Part shown: in pieces, positions 31,759 through 43,703 of the stretch
Layout of the letters: each line of letters starts with the position of its first letter
Position numbering within the stretch: the stretch's first letter is position 1
Source: Ascarosepion bandense
Taxonomy: Eukaryota; Mollusca; Cephalopoda; Sepiida; Sepiidae
DNA length: 64,000 nucleotides
Assembly (NCBI GenBank): GCA_037127315.1
Contig: JBBBDQ010000192.1
Location: 1,349,501 to 1,413,500 of the forward strand
Direction of reading: 5' to 3'
The notes under the pieces: generated by a model
Database searches by the model: none
Told to the model about the DNA's origin: nothing
What the model saw: the letters and a program-made list of their open reading frames with translations, nothing else
Program-made: the position numbers and the translations under genes

Positions 31759-32815
31759 CAATTCGACGTAATTCAGTCCAGCATCGTTGGAAATGGGACT
31801 CAGCATTTCTTCTTCGTCTATCAACAAGAACTACTATTCAACGTCGTTAGCTCCCAACTTTTTCCACAGGACTCTACATAAGATGGCGACCCCACACAGA
31901 ATTTTTACAATCGCACACTAGACAGCACAACTGTCATCTCTCTCTCCCAGGTTTTCCAGAAAAAGAGTAACACAACGTCTATTCAAAGACGCCTTTCAGC
32001 ATTCAACGCAATGTCACTCAACCAGAACTACTAAGAGATCGACAAGCCAAATTATTTATACTGGAGAACTGAGACCTCCAAAGAAAATTCGACATAAAAC
32101 CCAGATATCTTTTTAGTTCTCTCAAACACGCGTCGGCACTCGGTATCAACACAAGCTTCAATCAACGACTTTGCAAATCAAAGTTTATTCCCAACTGTTA
32201 ATTCTTCTAACACCAACATAAATCCACACACACACAGCAAAACACGGGAATTCTTACAAACGCAAGCAACTCAATGTGGAGCATTGGAATAAATTAGAAA
32301 ATTTTTAACAGCCATATCAACCACCGAGAATTTTCCAGAGCATGCTACATTCTGGCACTCTGACAGGGTTACGCTGCCACAAAATCCCTAGTCACGTGCA
32401 CCACAACTCAGACTCTTTTTCTCTTCAGTCTACGAGAGACAACAAAAAAATTCACTTTCACAAATTCACTTGTAATTAACGACGCTATACAAACTTCAAC
32501 TCAAGTGAGACCGATTTTTCTCTACACTGGTCAAAGTAAAATTTTTCTCACTGTTCCATTTCACCATGTGCTTTTCGAGGATCCAATATGGCAGACCATC
32601 AATCTAAATAGTCATACGTTCCAGCAACCTTCCCCCACACCTATGAGCCACGTCTGTGCCACCCACCTTTTTTTTTCAGTAACCAACCTTCTCTGTCATT
32701 TCGGCATGACTACTACTACTACTACCAGCATCATCATCAACGTAATCAAACCAACATATGAGGAATATCATTTTTATTTGAATTGATACGCCTCCAGATG
32801 CCCTCTGTTGAGCTT
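31759..32815 (+). other. retroelement leader, truncated
   Basis: Leader sequence with CA-rich patches. An open frame at 32505-32786 lacks a recognisable domain and ends in an ATCATCATCAAC repeat region. The element stops where the minus-strand LINE resumes near 32815. Confidence 0.4.
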
Positions 32816-34935
32816 CATTTATGTAATTATATTGAGAGTAATTTTTTTATATTTATATTATCATTTGATTTTAAGAAAATTTCTTTTAGGTAGATGACCG
32901 CAGGCTGATATTTTGTTGTAAGTAGGAAAAGTTCATTTATGTTAGCTTTTAATCCTCTACAATTCCATTGAATAATGTTTTGCATCTTTAGTTTTAGTGA
33001 TTTTGTTTGGTTGGATTCATTTATTTCCATGTTTTCTATGCTTTTGAATCTGGCTTTGTTGGGACTTTTTAGATATTTAGAGTTTTCTGTTTTTAAGAAT
33101 TTTCCTCCATCTCCATTAGTTCAAATCTGTCTTCTATTTCTATTAGTGAGGTTCTTGTTTTATGTTTGTTATATTCCCTCTTATTAGGAGATCTTTCTTC
33201 TGGAGTTAATGTTATTTTTTTTTTAGGCAGGAGGGTAGAGAGAGGTTCTTTATGTTTGGTAGTGGTATTATGGATGCTTAGGGTTTGTTTTTGTTTGGTT
33301 TGAATTTTGAGGGACTTCAGTTTCATTGGTTGGAGGTTCAAACCTCTTCTTTAGAACTGGTTCAGCAGGAAGTTTGGTTGTTAGGTTGTTTACACTTTCT
33401 TTTAGTGATTTCATTAAAGTTTTAAGTTCTTTTAATAAATTTATCATTCCATGATAGACCACTGATTGGGTTTGAATTGGGTTGCTGGTGAATTTGGTTA
33501 TGTTGACATGCATTGTTGTTGCTGTGGAGTCTTTCATAATTTTTCTTACTTCAAACACACAAAAATATTTCATACTCATGAAATATTTTTTGTGTTTTAT
33601 TTCTGATATTTTTTTTCTTTTTTCCAGATTTCACATATTTTGAGTTGGCAGCATAATTTTGTCTACAGTTTGGGTAATTCTGTGGTTTTTCACAGTTTAT
33701 GTGGTCTGTTACACTTTCTCCACACCTTTTACTGGTGCATTTTTCTTTGTGGTATCCAAATTTTTGGCAGTTGTAACATCTGAGAGGATTTGGGATATAT
33801 ACATTTATTTTAGTTATAGTATATCCTATCTTCAACTCAGCTGGGGTTCTTGGAGTGTTGAAGGTGAGTATGTATGTATGAGTTTGTATTATTTTATTTT
33901 ATTGTTCTTTCTAATAGCATTTCTGCAAACATCTATTACACCTTGAGACAGGAGGTTGGTTTTTATCTCATCTAGGGTGCAAAGAGAAAGATCATGACTT
34001 CTCACTACACCCTCTGATGAATTCAAAGAATTGTAGGGGTATGCTTTTATCATCAAATTTTTGTTTTAATAGTTGGTCTGAGTATGTTTTTTTTTTTGCT
34101 ACTTCTACTAATAAAATATTATTTGCTGATTTTTTAACAGATTTTGGTTTTAATATAAAGTTGATTGTTTTCTCTATGGTAAAAGGAGACAACTTTGTAA
34201 TTGGGGTTTCTTCAATTGATTCAAGTACAATAAATGGAGGGAAGAGCTTCTCGTCTGAATTATTTTCTGAATCAGTTTCAATGTGTAGGCGCTTTAGGGT
34301 TTTTGGTTTTTTTGGTTTTTGGAATTCATAAGCATTTTCAATGAGTTCATTGACTGTGCTCCCCACCCACCACAGAACCCTATAATGGGAAATGTCAAGG
34401 GATTAAACCCATTCACCTTGGCAAATCAGGGCTACACAGTCAGTATACTCACATTGAAGAAAAGAAACCAATAGTTTGAAATAACTAGGTTTTCGTTCCC
34501 AAAAAACTACTCACCTAGAGTTGTATTTATAAAGGTCAACATCAGTCCCTCCTCAGCATGATTGACCTGACAGCCACCATTTTGATTCAGAGTTAAAAAA
34601 AAAAGTGCAAAATTCTGAAAGAGGGCTTGACATGACCAGTCAATTGATCAGATCAGGCCCATCCGACCGCCCATCTATCCCAGTAAGGGATAAAGTGGAG
34701 TGTTGCAGGTCATGTGTCCACTGAGGTAACCAGGTCACAGACTGCTCAGCATCAGGAACCCATCCTAAAAGCATCACAGGTTGCCACCCACGGCCAACAG
34801 GTAGCTCCATTGGGGGGGGGGGTCTTACCCTTCTACTGAGGTGCAGTCGGCGTATTCTATTGCCCCAGCCAACAGGGCAAGAGTTCGGTTGAGGCAGATT
34901 TTGATGAAAAATTTTTATTTTCATTTTCCTGTTGT
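32816..34935 (-). mobile_element. I-type LINE (family B), copy 1 5' half: 5' UTR, ORF1, endonuclease start
   Basis: The minus strand gives a 5' UTR (34935-34370) shared with copy 2 (38575-38105), ORF1 (34366-33093) and the start of ORF2 with the endonuclease motif I-I-Q-W-N-C-R-G-L (about 32985-32960). It is cut off near 32816, about 60 residues into the endonuclease. The 3' half at 27886-30832 resumes at the endonuclease end, so two LTR fragments now occupy the gap and about 100 residues are missing. Confidence 0.8.
33093..34366 (-). pseudogene. I-type LINE ORF1 (gag-like, CCHC knuckles)
   Basis: In pieces on the minus strand. The first part (34366-33992) is a charged N-terminus with an acidic patch and I-T-K-L-S-P-F-T-I-E-K. 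The second (33835-33551) has cysteine-rich knuckles: C-Y-N-C-Q-K-F-G-Y-H-K-E-K-C, then C-G-E-S-V-T-D-H-I-N-C, then a third with cysteines lost. The last part is basic and S/T/K-rich. The protein would bind element RNA. Copy 2 at 37334-38103 has the same order, and its second knuckle is better kept (C-K-M-C-G-E-S-G-T-D-H-M-N-C). Confidence 0.8.
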
Positions 34936-35160
34936 TTTTTTTTTTGAAAACTGAATCTGTCTTATAGTTTTGTATTCAAAAATATATTATGGGTAATAAT
35001 TTTTCTGGGACCCTAATAGGTGCTACCACTCCAAGTCAGGGTGAACCTGAGAACAACAGCAATTAAGAGGTAGTTCCATGCTCCTCACAACCTCTCAATC
35101 AGGGGTTTTGCTGCCAGATGCAGTTTACCATCATAACCAGGACCAGGTCATATAAGGGAT
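34936..35160. other. junction region between two family B LINEs
   Basis: Sequence between the 5' end of copy 1 and the broken 3' end of copy 2. It could be copy 1 5' UTR or copy 2 3' UTR. No coding signal is seen. Confidence 0.35.
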
Positions 35161-35305
35161 CTGTATAATTTGATTAGGGTTTTTTTTTGGTGAGCACCCC
35201 AGACTGTGTGGGCTATAGCTCTCAGGAGTTGAATGGTTTGATTGCATTTAGTTCTCAGTTGTTTGATGTGGGGGATGAAAGATAGTTTTGAATCAAGAAT
35301 AATGC

Positions 35306-36438
35306 CTAGGAATTTATGTTGATGGGTATGGGTATTTTACCATCATTTAGTATTAAGGTAGGATGATTGTGCATTTTTCGGATTTGGCAGAAACGCATGC
35401 ATTTGGTTTTGTTATTTGAGATTTTGAATCCACTTTCCATGGTCCATCTTGATATCATGTTGATACATTGTTGTAATTTTCTTTCTATGGTAGTCATATT
35501 TTTGGAGCTGTAACAAATAAAGAAGTCATCAAAATATAGTGATCCATTGATTTCTGGGAAAAGACATCTTATTATCTTATTGATTTTAATTATAAAGAGG
35601 ATCACAGATAGGATGCTACCCTGAGGTACACCAATTTCTTGTGGTCTTTGAACAGAGAATGCATTGTTTACTCATGTTTGGAAAGTTCAGTCCTGTAAGA
35701 AGTATTTTATGAAAATGAGGAGTCTGCCTCATAGGCCTAGATCTTTGAGTATGCCATAAAGCCATGATGTATCATAGGCTTTTTCAGGATTAAAAGAGAC
35801 TTCAACCAGATGTTCCTTTTTAATAAATGCTTCTCTGATTAGGGTTTCTATGCAGACTAGTTGGTCTATGGTACTTTTGAGAGGAGATTGTTTGATTCAA
35901 GTAACCACATCAGTCTTTGATTGATCATTTGTTTGAGGGTTTTACAAGAACAGCTGGTTAAAGCAATAGGTCTATAGCTGGTAGAGTTTGTGGGATATTT
36001 TTGTTTTTTGAAGATAGGAATGGTTGTGGCTTGCTTCAATGCTTCAATAAGGTAAGGATGTTGCCAGAGATCCAGATATTGTTCTATAGATTTAGGAGAT
36101 ATTCCAGGGATATTGTTGGAAGTTCTTTGAAGAAGATGTAGTGGATTTCATCAGGGCCAGTGGCTGAGTTATTGGATTTTTTATATTGAGTTTTGAAGTT
36201 TGGTTAGGGTGAAGGGTTAGTTATAGCTTTCAGTATTGTCAGAAGTGAATTTTATTATGTCCTTTTCTTCTTTGGATCTAATTTTGTTGAATTTATTGGA
36301 ATAGTTTTTTGTTGATGATGCTTGAGTAAAATTTTCTGCGATTAGGTTGGTTATATGTATTTTGCTTGTGGTATTTATATTTACTTGAGAGAGGTGATTT
36401 ATTGGAGTATTGATATTTTTATTTGACATTTTCTTCAT
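35306..36438 (-). pseudogene. I-type LINE reverse transcriptase, copy 2
   Basis: The portion from 36438 starts with the pre-RT segment (N-T-P-I-N-H-L-S-Q-V-N). The piece 35605-35306 contains L-Y-F-D-D-F-F-I, an intact F/Y-x-D-D-type site with phenylalanine at the variable position, followed by E-R-K-L-Q-Q-C-I-N-M-I and W-T-M-E-S-G-F-K-I-S. Multiple frame breaks lie between. The site differs from Y-V-D-D of copy 1. Confidence 0.8.
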
Positions 36439-37333
36439 AAAGTTCCAAATTATTTTGGGGTTAGTTTTTGAGGTGAAGGTTATCCAAGAGGAGCTTTTGG
36501 CTTCTTTAATTGTCTATTGAGTTTTTAAGTCTTTGTTGTTTATATTTATTTAAATTTTCAGATGAAGGGTTTGTTTTGAATTTCTTGAAGGTTGCTTGAC
36601 ATCCTCTTATCATGCTTTTGTACTCTTCCATGAATGATGGTTTGTTGTGAGTTAGCAATATTGTGATTTTGGGGATAGTTTTGTTAGCTATGGTAATGAG
36701 GATATTGGTAAAATGTATAGGTTCTTCTTGATTTGTATTTGTTTCTGGGATTAGTGTGGTAAAACATAGTGTTTTTTAAGATTACTAGTTTGCATTTTTA
36801 AAATTCCATTGTGGAGGTTTTGGAATTGTTTGTGGTCCTGAGTTTTCTATTACTGGGTTTTCCATTATTATTGGGTAGTGGTCACTACCACAGAGATCTT
36901 TGTATGCTTGCCAATTATATTCTAGGAAGATTGATATGTCACTGAAGGTTAGATCTATGGCAGAGAATATACCTGAAGATAGGTCAAGGTGAATCAGAGA
37001 TTTCTGATTGTGGAGGCATAGATTGTTGTTATTGATGACTTTTTTGAGAGTCTGGCCTCTTGTTTGTTGTTTTACTTCCCCATGTCATATTATACCTATT
37101 AAAGTCTTGTATTGAGATAAAGGGTTTAGGGAGTTGTTTTCTTAAATTGTTTAGCTCATTTTCATTTATGAGGTCATAAGGTGGGATGTATAGTGAGCAA
37201 ATGGAGACAGTTTTGTGTAAAGTTGCTTAGATTGCAATTGCTTGTAAGCAAGTGTTGATGTTAATTATTCTTTGGGGGATTTTTTTCCTAAGTAGGATTG
37301 ATAATCCACTTATTTTATTTCTGATAATCTTTT

Positions 37334-38103
37334 TTATTTTTTCCAGACTTTGTACTCTTTTGAGTCAACTGCATAATTTTGTTTGCTGTTTGGACAATTC
37401 CGTGGTTTTTCACAGTTCATGTGGTCTGTTCCACTTTCTCCACACATTTTACAAACTGGAAGCCTGATGCACTTTTCTTTGTGGTGACCAAATCTTTGGC
37501 AGTTGTGAATGTGACATCTGAGTGGATTTGGGATATATAAATCTACTTTTATTATGATATATCCTATCTTCACCTCAACAGGGGTTTTGAAATATTAAAG
37601 GTGAGTGTATATGTGTCTGTTTATATTATTTTGTTGTTTTTTTTTAACTGAGATTCTGTGGACATCAATGACAACTTGTGTCCGGAGGTTGGTTTTTATC
37701 TCATCTAGGGTGCAAAGGGAGAGATTAGGCCTTCTCACTACGCCCTTTGATAAATTCAAGGAGTTGTGGAGGTATGCTTCTGTCTTCTGATTGTGAAATG
37801 AATTTTGCTTCAATAGTATGTTTGAGTAGGTTTTTTTTTTTTTTTTTTTTTTTTGTTACTTATACTAGTAAGGTGTGATTTTGATTTTATTATAAAACTG
37901 ATAATTTTCTCTATGGTGAAAGGTGACAACTTAGTAATTGGGGTTGATTCTAGTACAATAAATAGAGGGAAGAAAGTCTCATCTGAATCATCTTCAGAAT
38001 CAGTTTCAACAAGTAGACACTTTGGGGGTTTTGATCTTTCACTTGTTTTTTTTTTTTTTTGGAATCCATGGGGATTTTTTAATGAGTTCACTGACTGTGT
38101 CAA
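37334..38103 (-). pseudogene. I-type LINE ORF1, copy 2
   Basis: Order as in copy 1: acidic N-terminal region (E-T-D-S-E-D-D-S-D), I-T-K-L-S-P-F-T-I-E-K, then knuckles C-x11-C and C-K-M-C-G-E-S-G-T-D-H-M-N-C. A T22 run at 37831-37853 and another T run near 38047 disrupt the frame; these look like slippage expansions of A-rich lysine codons. Confidence 0.75.
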
Positions 38104-38575
38104 GGGGAAAACTCATTCACCTTGGCTATGCAGTCAGTATACTCACACTGAGAAAAATAACCAATAATTTATGATCACTAGGTTTTCATTCCCATAATAA
38201 CTACTAACCTAGTGTTGTAAGAGAAATGTCGACCTTTCTTCAGCATGATTGACCCTATAGCAACTACTTTTTGATTCAGAATTTTACAAAAACTGCAAAA
38301 CTCTGAAAGAGAGCTTGATATGACCAGCCAATTTGTTGAATCGAGCCTCTCCAATTGCCTATCTAGCTCAATAAGGGTCAAAATGAAATGTTGCAGGTCA
38401 TGTGGTCAACTAGGCAACCAGGTCACAGACTGCTCAGCTACCAGGATCCCATCCTAAAAGCATCGCGGGTCGCCACCCAGTCAACAGTTGGCCCCATTTA
38501 AAGAAGGGGTCTTACTCCGCTCCAGAGGTGCAGTAGGCATATTCTACTGCCGCAATCATAATAATGAAAATAAAG

Positions 38576-39430
38576 CAAAATGATACAAATTCAGAGCCAC
38601 ACATCCAAATAGTTACAAATCCACTCTCTCAGCTGTTAACTTACTTCTATCTTGTTCATTATATATATATAATTATAGCAAACAGGATGGATATAATTAA
38701 AATGAAATGAAAAAGGAAAAAAAACAACTGTAGTAATTTAATATAAAAGTAAAAAGACAAACAAAATGTGAGCTATTTATAATCCTCACTCATCAGAACT
38801 CAATTGAAGAAAATAAATTTTTTGTGCACAGTCAACTAAAATAAAACATGGAAACAAAAATACACCATATCAATAATAATATACTGAAATGGATACATAT
38901 CAAATACATTACACAGAGTTCTTCAAACATTCTTTCTGTTTATATAAGAAAGTTTTCCTTGATTAATTAAAAATAGTTTCTAGGACTTTTAGATGGTAAT
39001 TTAAATGTGACCTGCACAGAATTGAGATCTTGTCAGTAAGCACAACATCATCTCAGTAAGTATATTCCTCATTATGTATGAGTTGCTCTCCTATTTCAGT
39101 GGATAGAGTGAGTGCACTTAGGACAAGATCTGAACCACGATCTTGCTGGTTCTCTCACTGGTCAATCTGAATTCCCTTGGTAGCTTAAACAGTTTTGTGT
39201 TTTAAAAAGTTTGCACTGCTATAAATCTACTGTAATTACTAAACCTGATGAAAAGTCTGGATGGGATGGGATATTGAATGTCAATGATTATGTCAATAAA
39301 ATGATGTTAATATTAAGTGATGAGGAGAACTAAATTAGAACCAATTAAGTCTTTTCAGAAAAACTATTGTGCTGAATTTTCAAAAATATTTCAAGATAGT
39401 GAAAGAAAAGAAACTTCTGGTAGATTGATG
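38576..39430. other. AT-rich spacer, no gene seen
   Basis: No recognisable coding or repeat unit apart from short AT runs. Inferred intron of the NOL8-like gene. Confidence 0.5.
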
Positions 39431-40622
39431 TATCAAAAGTAGACACAGTGAGACCAATCAATTCCATGGACGCAGAAGAAAATGCAGTAGGATTGTTGAA
39501 AGGCTATAAAGCAAGCATTCAACTAAAGGAGAACTATCACCCAAAGTGTGCAGAGTCAAGAAAAGTTCCAGTTCATATCCAACCTTTGTTAGTAGCAAAA
39601 TTAAACAAAATGATACAACAAAGCATATTAGAAAGAGTAACTCAAGGTGGTAGTAATTAGGCATCACCAATAGTAGCGATAAAGAAAGATGATGGACATT
39701 TAAGGATATATGGTGATTATAAGATAGGGATAAATCACCAGATATGTTTAAACTCGTTTTTGTTGCCAAATATTGAAACTGCCAGCCATGAGTTAACTTT
39801 GCAAAAATTAATCTCAAAAAGAACTAACAAAAAAAATAACAAAAATAGCAGCTCCAATAAATAAAAAGAATTAGAAGAGAGAATAAAAAATATTACATGG
39901 AGTAATTGTTTGATGACAGAGCAACCCTTTAAGGAAGTGAAGCACAAACTAACCATAGAGAATAGCATTATATGTGATAGAGATGTAATAGTATCTCCAC
40001 AAATACTGAGAATTTATGCACATGGTTAAAACAAATTGGATGCATCCCATACAAGACACCACTATATCACCCACAGTCTAATGGCATTGTGGAAATAATG
40101 GTACAAACCCTGAAAATGGGATTAAAAGCATTCTTACCACTTACAAAAAACATAGAAGTATATTTACCAAAAATGCTTCTCAGTTACAGATCTATTCCAC
40201 ATGCAGGAAGGAAACTGAGCTCATTGGCATTAATAGGAAGACAAATCAGAGCACCCATAACTATGTACTTTGCAACAAAAGGAAAGGTGTGGTATAGAAA
40301 GAATAAAGAGACAAATCCAGAAGGAAATTTCCTGATGCAAAAAGGTCACAACACAACTATATTGGAAAAGAAAGGACAAAATATACTGGCACATGCAAAT
40401 CAGTTCAAAAGCAGAAACGAGCTGGAGGATGTGAAGATAAAAGGCCAAGAACAAGGGCAACATATACTGGCACATGAAGATGATTTCAGTAGTAGAGATG
40501 ATCTGGGGGATGTGGAAATTAAAGGTCAAGAACAAAAAGAGGCAGAAAGTTATAAAAGTGAAACAGAGCAGGAAATGGAAGAAGGTGAGAATGAGAAGAT
40601 GAATGAAGAGACAAAAGATTAA
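39430..40622 (+). mobile_element. Gypsy remnant with internal deletion (RT start joined to integrase end)
   Basis: The first part (39448-39830) is the entry to a reverse transcriptase: I-Q-L-K-E-N-Y-H-P, then A-S-P-I-V-A-I-K-K-D-D-G-H-L-R-I and L-L-P-N-I-E-T. The palm active site, RNase H and integrase core are gone. The second part (about 40030-40622) is the integrase end: Y-R-S-I-P-H-A-G-R-K, G-R-Q-I-R-A-P-I-T-M and W-Y-R-K-N-K, then an acidic tail. So more than 1.5 kb of pol has been lost near 39830-40010. Stops near 39658 and 40029 break the frame. Confidence 0.8.
40089..40622 (+). pseudogene. Gypsy integrase C-terminus with a tandem 27-residue repeat
   Basis: A 177-codon open frame. Its first half is the end of the Gypsy integrase. 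The second half repeats a 27-residue unit twice (nucleotides 40374-40454 and 40455-40535), each holding I-L-A-H and ending I-K-G-Q-E-Q, before an acidic, glutamate-rich end. The frame is open to a TAA at 40620-40622, which is longer than the frames left in other elements here. Confidence 0.75.
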
Positions 40623-40762
40623 CCCTTAAAGATTAAACATTTTGTTTTGTACTGTCCTTCCTCTTATTCTCATGTTAATGAGAGACAAGAGGAAGGACAC
40701 TACAAAACAAAAATAGTGAGGAGTAGTAAGAGAAAAATCAATTGTGTATGACCTCTTCAATT

Positions 40763-40780
40763 CAGGGGGGGGGAATATTG
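40763..40780 (+). other. polypurine tract and 3' LTR start
   Basis: G9 followed by AATAT and TGTATGC, the pattern of a polypurine tract with LTR start at 40779. The LTR that follows is cut by TA and GA repeats and its end was not identified. Confidence 0.6.
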
Positions 40781-40804
40781 TATGCAAATGAAGAGACCAG
40801 TTTA

Positions 40805-40805
<1 letters not shown>

Positions 40806-40838
<33 letters not shown>
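40806..40838 (+). repeat. (TA)n(GA)n compound microsatellite
   Basis: TA run at 40806-40821 followed directly by a GA run, within the putative 3' LTR. Confidence 0.9.
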
Positions 40839-40974
40839 TACTTGGAGAAGTAGGACAGAAAATAGCCTGTTATCATAGAGGACGTGCAGAGCCGTACTAT
40901 AACTACTGCTACTCACATTGACATGCAAAGCATAACATATTTTTAGGTTTCCCTTCTTTACTTTCATTTTAATT

Positions 40975-41229
40975 ATGCCAATCTGCTTTATTTTTTATAC
41001 CGGCACAATCTTCAAATGTGTAATTAAATTAAAAGAAAATGTTAACTTACATCTCTGCAAACTTTTATCATCTGTCTTCATATCCAAGAAAGCAAAAGTT
41101 TTAATTGGTTTCCCTATGGAAAATGAAAAGCTGATATTTAAGGGGATGCCAAAGAATTCTGATTACAATTTTAAGATAAAATTGGATTTACAAGACTTGA
41201 TACTGTTCTCAAATTCCATTTTATGTTAA
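40975..41229 (+). other. orphan open frame, 84 codons
   Basis: Open from ATG at 40975 to TAA. The product would have mixed hydrophobic and charged residues in ordinary proportions (for example I-G-F-P-M-E-N-E-K-L-I-F), unlike the low-complexity frames nearby. I do not recognise a family. It may be an unidentified exon, a transposon piece or chance. No ribosome-context or splice evidence decides it. Confidence 0.25.
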
Positions 41230-41531
41230 ACAAGTTTGATACACATCAACTATACTCATATTCATATATTTTTTCTAAGAATGCTAATCAAGAATAAAAA
41301 TTATATTTTTGGAAAAAGTAGTTTTGCATTTTTGCTAAATGTTATTTCTCTCAATCAATTTTTTACAAGGTCAGAACAAAATCAATAACTCAGTACTAAA
41401 AGTGATCAGTTTTTGCATTTCCCTTTTTATGCAGACTATCATTTAGAAATTCTGCACCTCTCTTTCAGATATTATTTGAATTGTTTGAGTTTTTTTTCCT
41501 GTAAGCTACTGAATTAAATTCACTTCTGGTG

Positions 41532-41678
41532 ATGGAATCCAGATCCCCAAGATCTGGCCTTTACAATGAAAAATTCAAGGCAGCCATGGAGGTTGATCCA
41601 AAATTAAATCCCAGGCCATCAAAGGCAAAGTATGGGGATAGTCACTACAAGAAACATCAGGAGCAAACTGGCAAATAA
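41532..41678 (+). other. orphan open frame, 48 codons, protein-like composition
   Basis: ATG at 41532 to TAA at 41678. The product is hydrophilic and rich in K, P, R and S, for example L-Y-N-E-K-F-K-A-A-M-E-V-D-P-K-L and then S-K-A-K-Y-G-D-S-H-Y-K-K-H. Codon variety and the GC content of this short stretch differ from the AT-rich flanks, which suggests coding origin, perhaps a retrocopied or exon fragment. The family is unknown. Confidence 0.35.
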
Positions 41679-42146
41679 AAGAAAAAAAATGCTAAAGTTG
41701 GTACCCTGTGATTTGACTGATGATCAGGATTTGCTGTAATTTGTTTATTGATTTAATTTTTTTTTGTTTTTATTATGTGCTTACTGTTGATGAAAAGTAG
41801 TTACTGTTTGATGCCAGATATGATATTTAATATTTAATGATGCCAGATATGATCTAGTGTATGATAATTAGAAATGTGGTTTTCTTTAGGCTGATAAATT
41901 TTCTTCTTGACTAAATATTTTCAAAACAAATCTTTACCTCAAGAAGAGTCTCCTGAATGTTCAGTGGTGTTGTAGTAGAGTAATTCATTACAAATTCTTG
42001 CAACTTGGTTAGACTATCAGAGTATAGATGTATTAATTTGGAATTGATGCATTAAAAGTTGCAAACATTTTACCAGCAGTAGAAACAGGAATAACTTTAT
42101 ACTTCACAAACCACTTGGTAAAAACTAATGTAATTAAAGTAGGCAC

Positions 42147-43381
42147 CTCTACTAATTTTTGGTACCTAAAGTTTAAACTGATTTTTTATAAATGGGAAAG
42201 CTTTCTTGAAGCTTTCATTTTAGCTTTAATTGAAAGCTAATAGATTAAATTCACTATTTCCAGTAAGCAAAATACTCTGGTGTATTTCAAACAGAAATTA
42301 CATCAATTAGAATAAATGTTTTCTAAAATAACTGATTAGTGCTCTTTTTTAATCATCTTTCATCACAATGTAATTTTCTGTATTAAAAAATCTTCCAAAA
42401 ATAAAATATACTTTTCTGAAAATTTATTTGTAGAATATTAGCTGATTTAAAATATAATTATTCTGATTTGAATAAGTATTAGCTATTTTAAGTTTAAAAT
42501 AACATCAGAAATATATTTTGAAAACAAAACAGTCATTGTGATTTTAACTAACATTGCCATGTGGTACCATAATCATTGTTCTATGGAGACTATCTGTTAA
42601 AACATAATTTAAGAAAATGATGTGAGCACCTTTGTTTATATAATTTTTAAGTACTCAGTAATCTTAAAAATGTGGAATATTCTGCATAATCTAATTTTAG
42701 TAATTTTGACTTTAAATTTATTATAGTCATCTCTCTTATTTTCTGATAATGTCATGTATGGTCAACAATACTTTCAAAAATGGGCATGTTGCATAATATT
42801 TTATATATATAAAAATTTAAAAAATTATTTTTAAATTCTTGATGCAAAATGATCTGTATTAAGCTTATTAATTTTTGATTAGTAAATATAGTTTTCCCTT
42901 AATAGCAGTACCACTTAACTGGATGAAAGTAATGCCAAATTTTTAAAATATTTATATATTATAAATTATTATCATTAAAATTTTTTTTAAAATGAAAACA
43001 AATATTGTAAAAATTCATTATTCATCAAAAAAAAGTTTCTTAAGACAATAGTGTCCTTAATAAATCTTATTTATAAAAGCAATTAAAAGCTTTTCTAATT
43101 AAATACTTAAATAATTTTATGGCATTTTTTAAGATTCAAAATAGGTTTTCGGAAAATGAGTAGCAATTTAAACAAAAAATAAAAGGAATTTATAATTCGC
43201 CAAGACACATATTTTTCAAAATTTCATGAAATTAAAGGGGTGGGTGGTAAAATACGTAAAAAAGTACTTTAGTTTTTTCTCTTAATAATAAAAACAATCA
43301 TTTTGATAATAAAACTTTCTTTTTATGGGACCTTTTTTCATTATTCCATGCTGTTTTTTCAACAAAAAAGTGGAGGTACCT
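42147..43381 (-). mobile_element. uncharacterised DNA transposon family, copy 1 (about 1.24 kb)
   Basis: The left end AGGCACCTCTACTAATTTTT and the inverted right end AGGTACCTCCACTTTTTTG form imperfect terminal inverted repeats. The left 300 bp match, inverted, the right end of copy 2 (47200-47482), including TTTAGCTTTAATTGAAAGC and a GCAAAATAC.CTGGTGTATTT block. Flanks TAATTAAAG and AAATTAAAA may be a degenerate 9-bp duplication. No transposase is seen, so it would be non-autonomous. Superfamily not assigned. Confidence 0.6.
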
Positions 43382-43605
43382 AAATTAAAACAGTGGTTCC
43401 TAAAAATATTTTGATGTACTTTGTACATAAACCTCACCTGGGCAACTATGAAAGTATAGGCCAGTTACACAGCAGACACTCAATTCAGACTGTACTTGTG
43501 ACCCAGCCTCCAATCTAACAATACCATAAATGAAATTAAGTGTCTTCTCTACTTGTAGCTGACAGCTATACAGGAATTTTATTAAGAATTTCAGTTTGTT
43601 TTTTT
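43382..43605. other. spacer between repeats, no gene seen
   Basis: Unique-looking sequence before the TA cluster. No open frame of note. Confidence 0.4.
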
Positions 43606-43661
43606 ATATATATATATATATATATTTGTTTATTTTATATATATATATATATATATTTGTT

Positions 43662-43698
<37 letters not shown>
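43606..43698. repeat. (TA)n cluster with a TTTGTTTATTT higher-order unit
   Basis: Three TA runs are separated by two identical TTTGTTTATTTTATATA-type spacers, so the repeat has a higher-order period of about 38 bp. Confidence 0.9.

Positions 43699-43703
<5 letters not shown>

Larger units (their letters stand above)
35161..38575 (-). mobile_element. I-type LINE (family B), copy 2, 3'-truncated
   Basis: Minus-strand element in the same orientation as copy 1. It has a 5' UTR (38575-38105), ORF1 (38103-37334), endonuclease parts (37260-36840, with G-S-D-H-Y-P-I near 36890), RT (36438-35170) and then a break at the thumb (L-I-K-L-Y-R-S-L-I near 35175). RNase H and tail are missing. The ORF2 start with Q-W-N-C-R-G is also missing, so there is an internal deletion between ORF1 and the endonuclease. 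Confidence 0.85.

Noticed and set aside
33659..34331. Plus-strand frames of 95 and 104 codons.
   Set aside because: Shadows of the minus-strand LINE ORF1, which carries CCHC knuckles.
43606..43698. CRISPR-like array of regularly spaced repeats.
   Set aside because: The repeats are TA microsatellite runs with identical short spacers in a eukaryotic genome; no cas genes are present.
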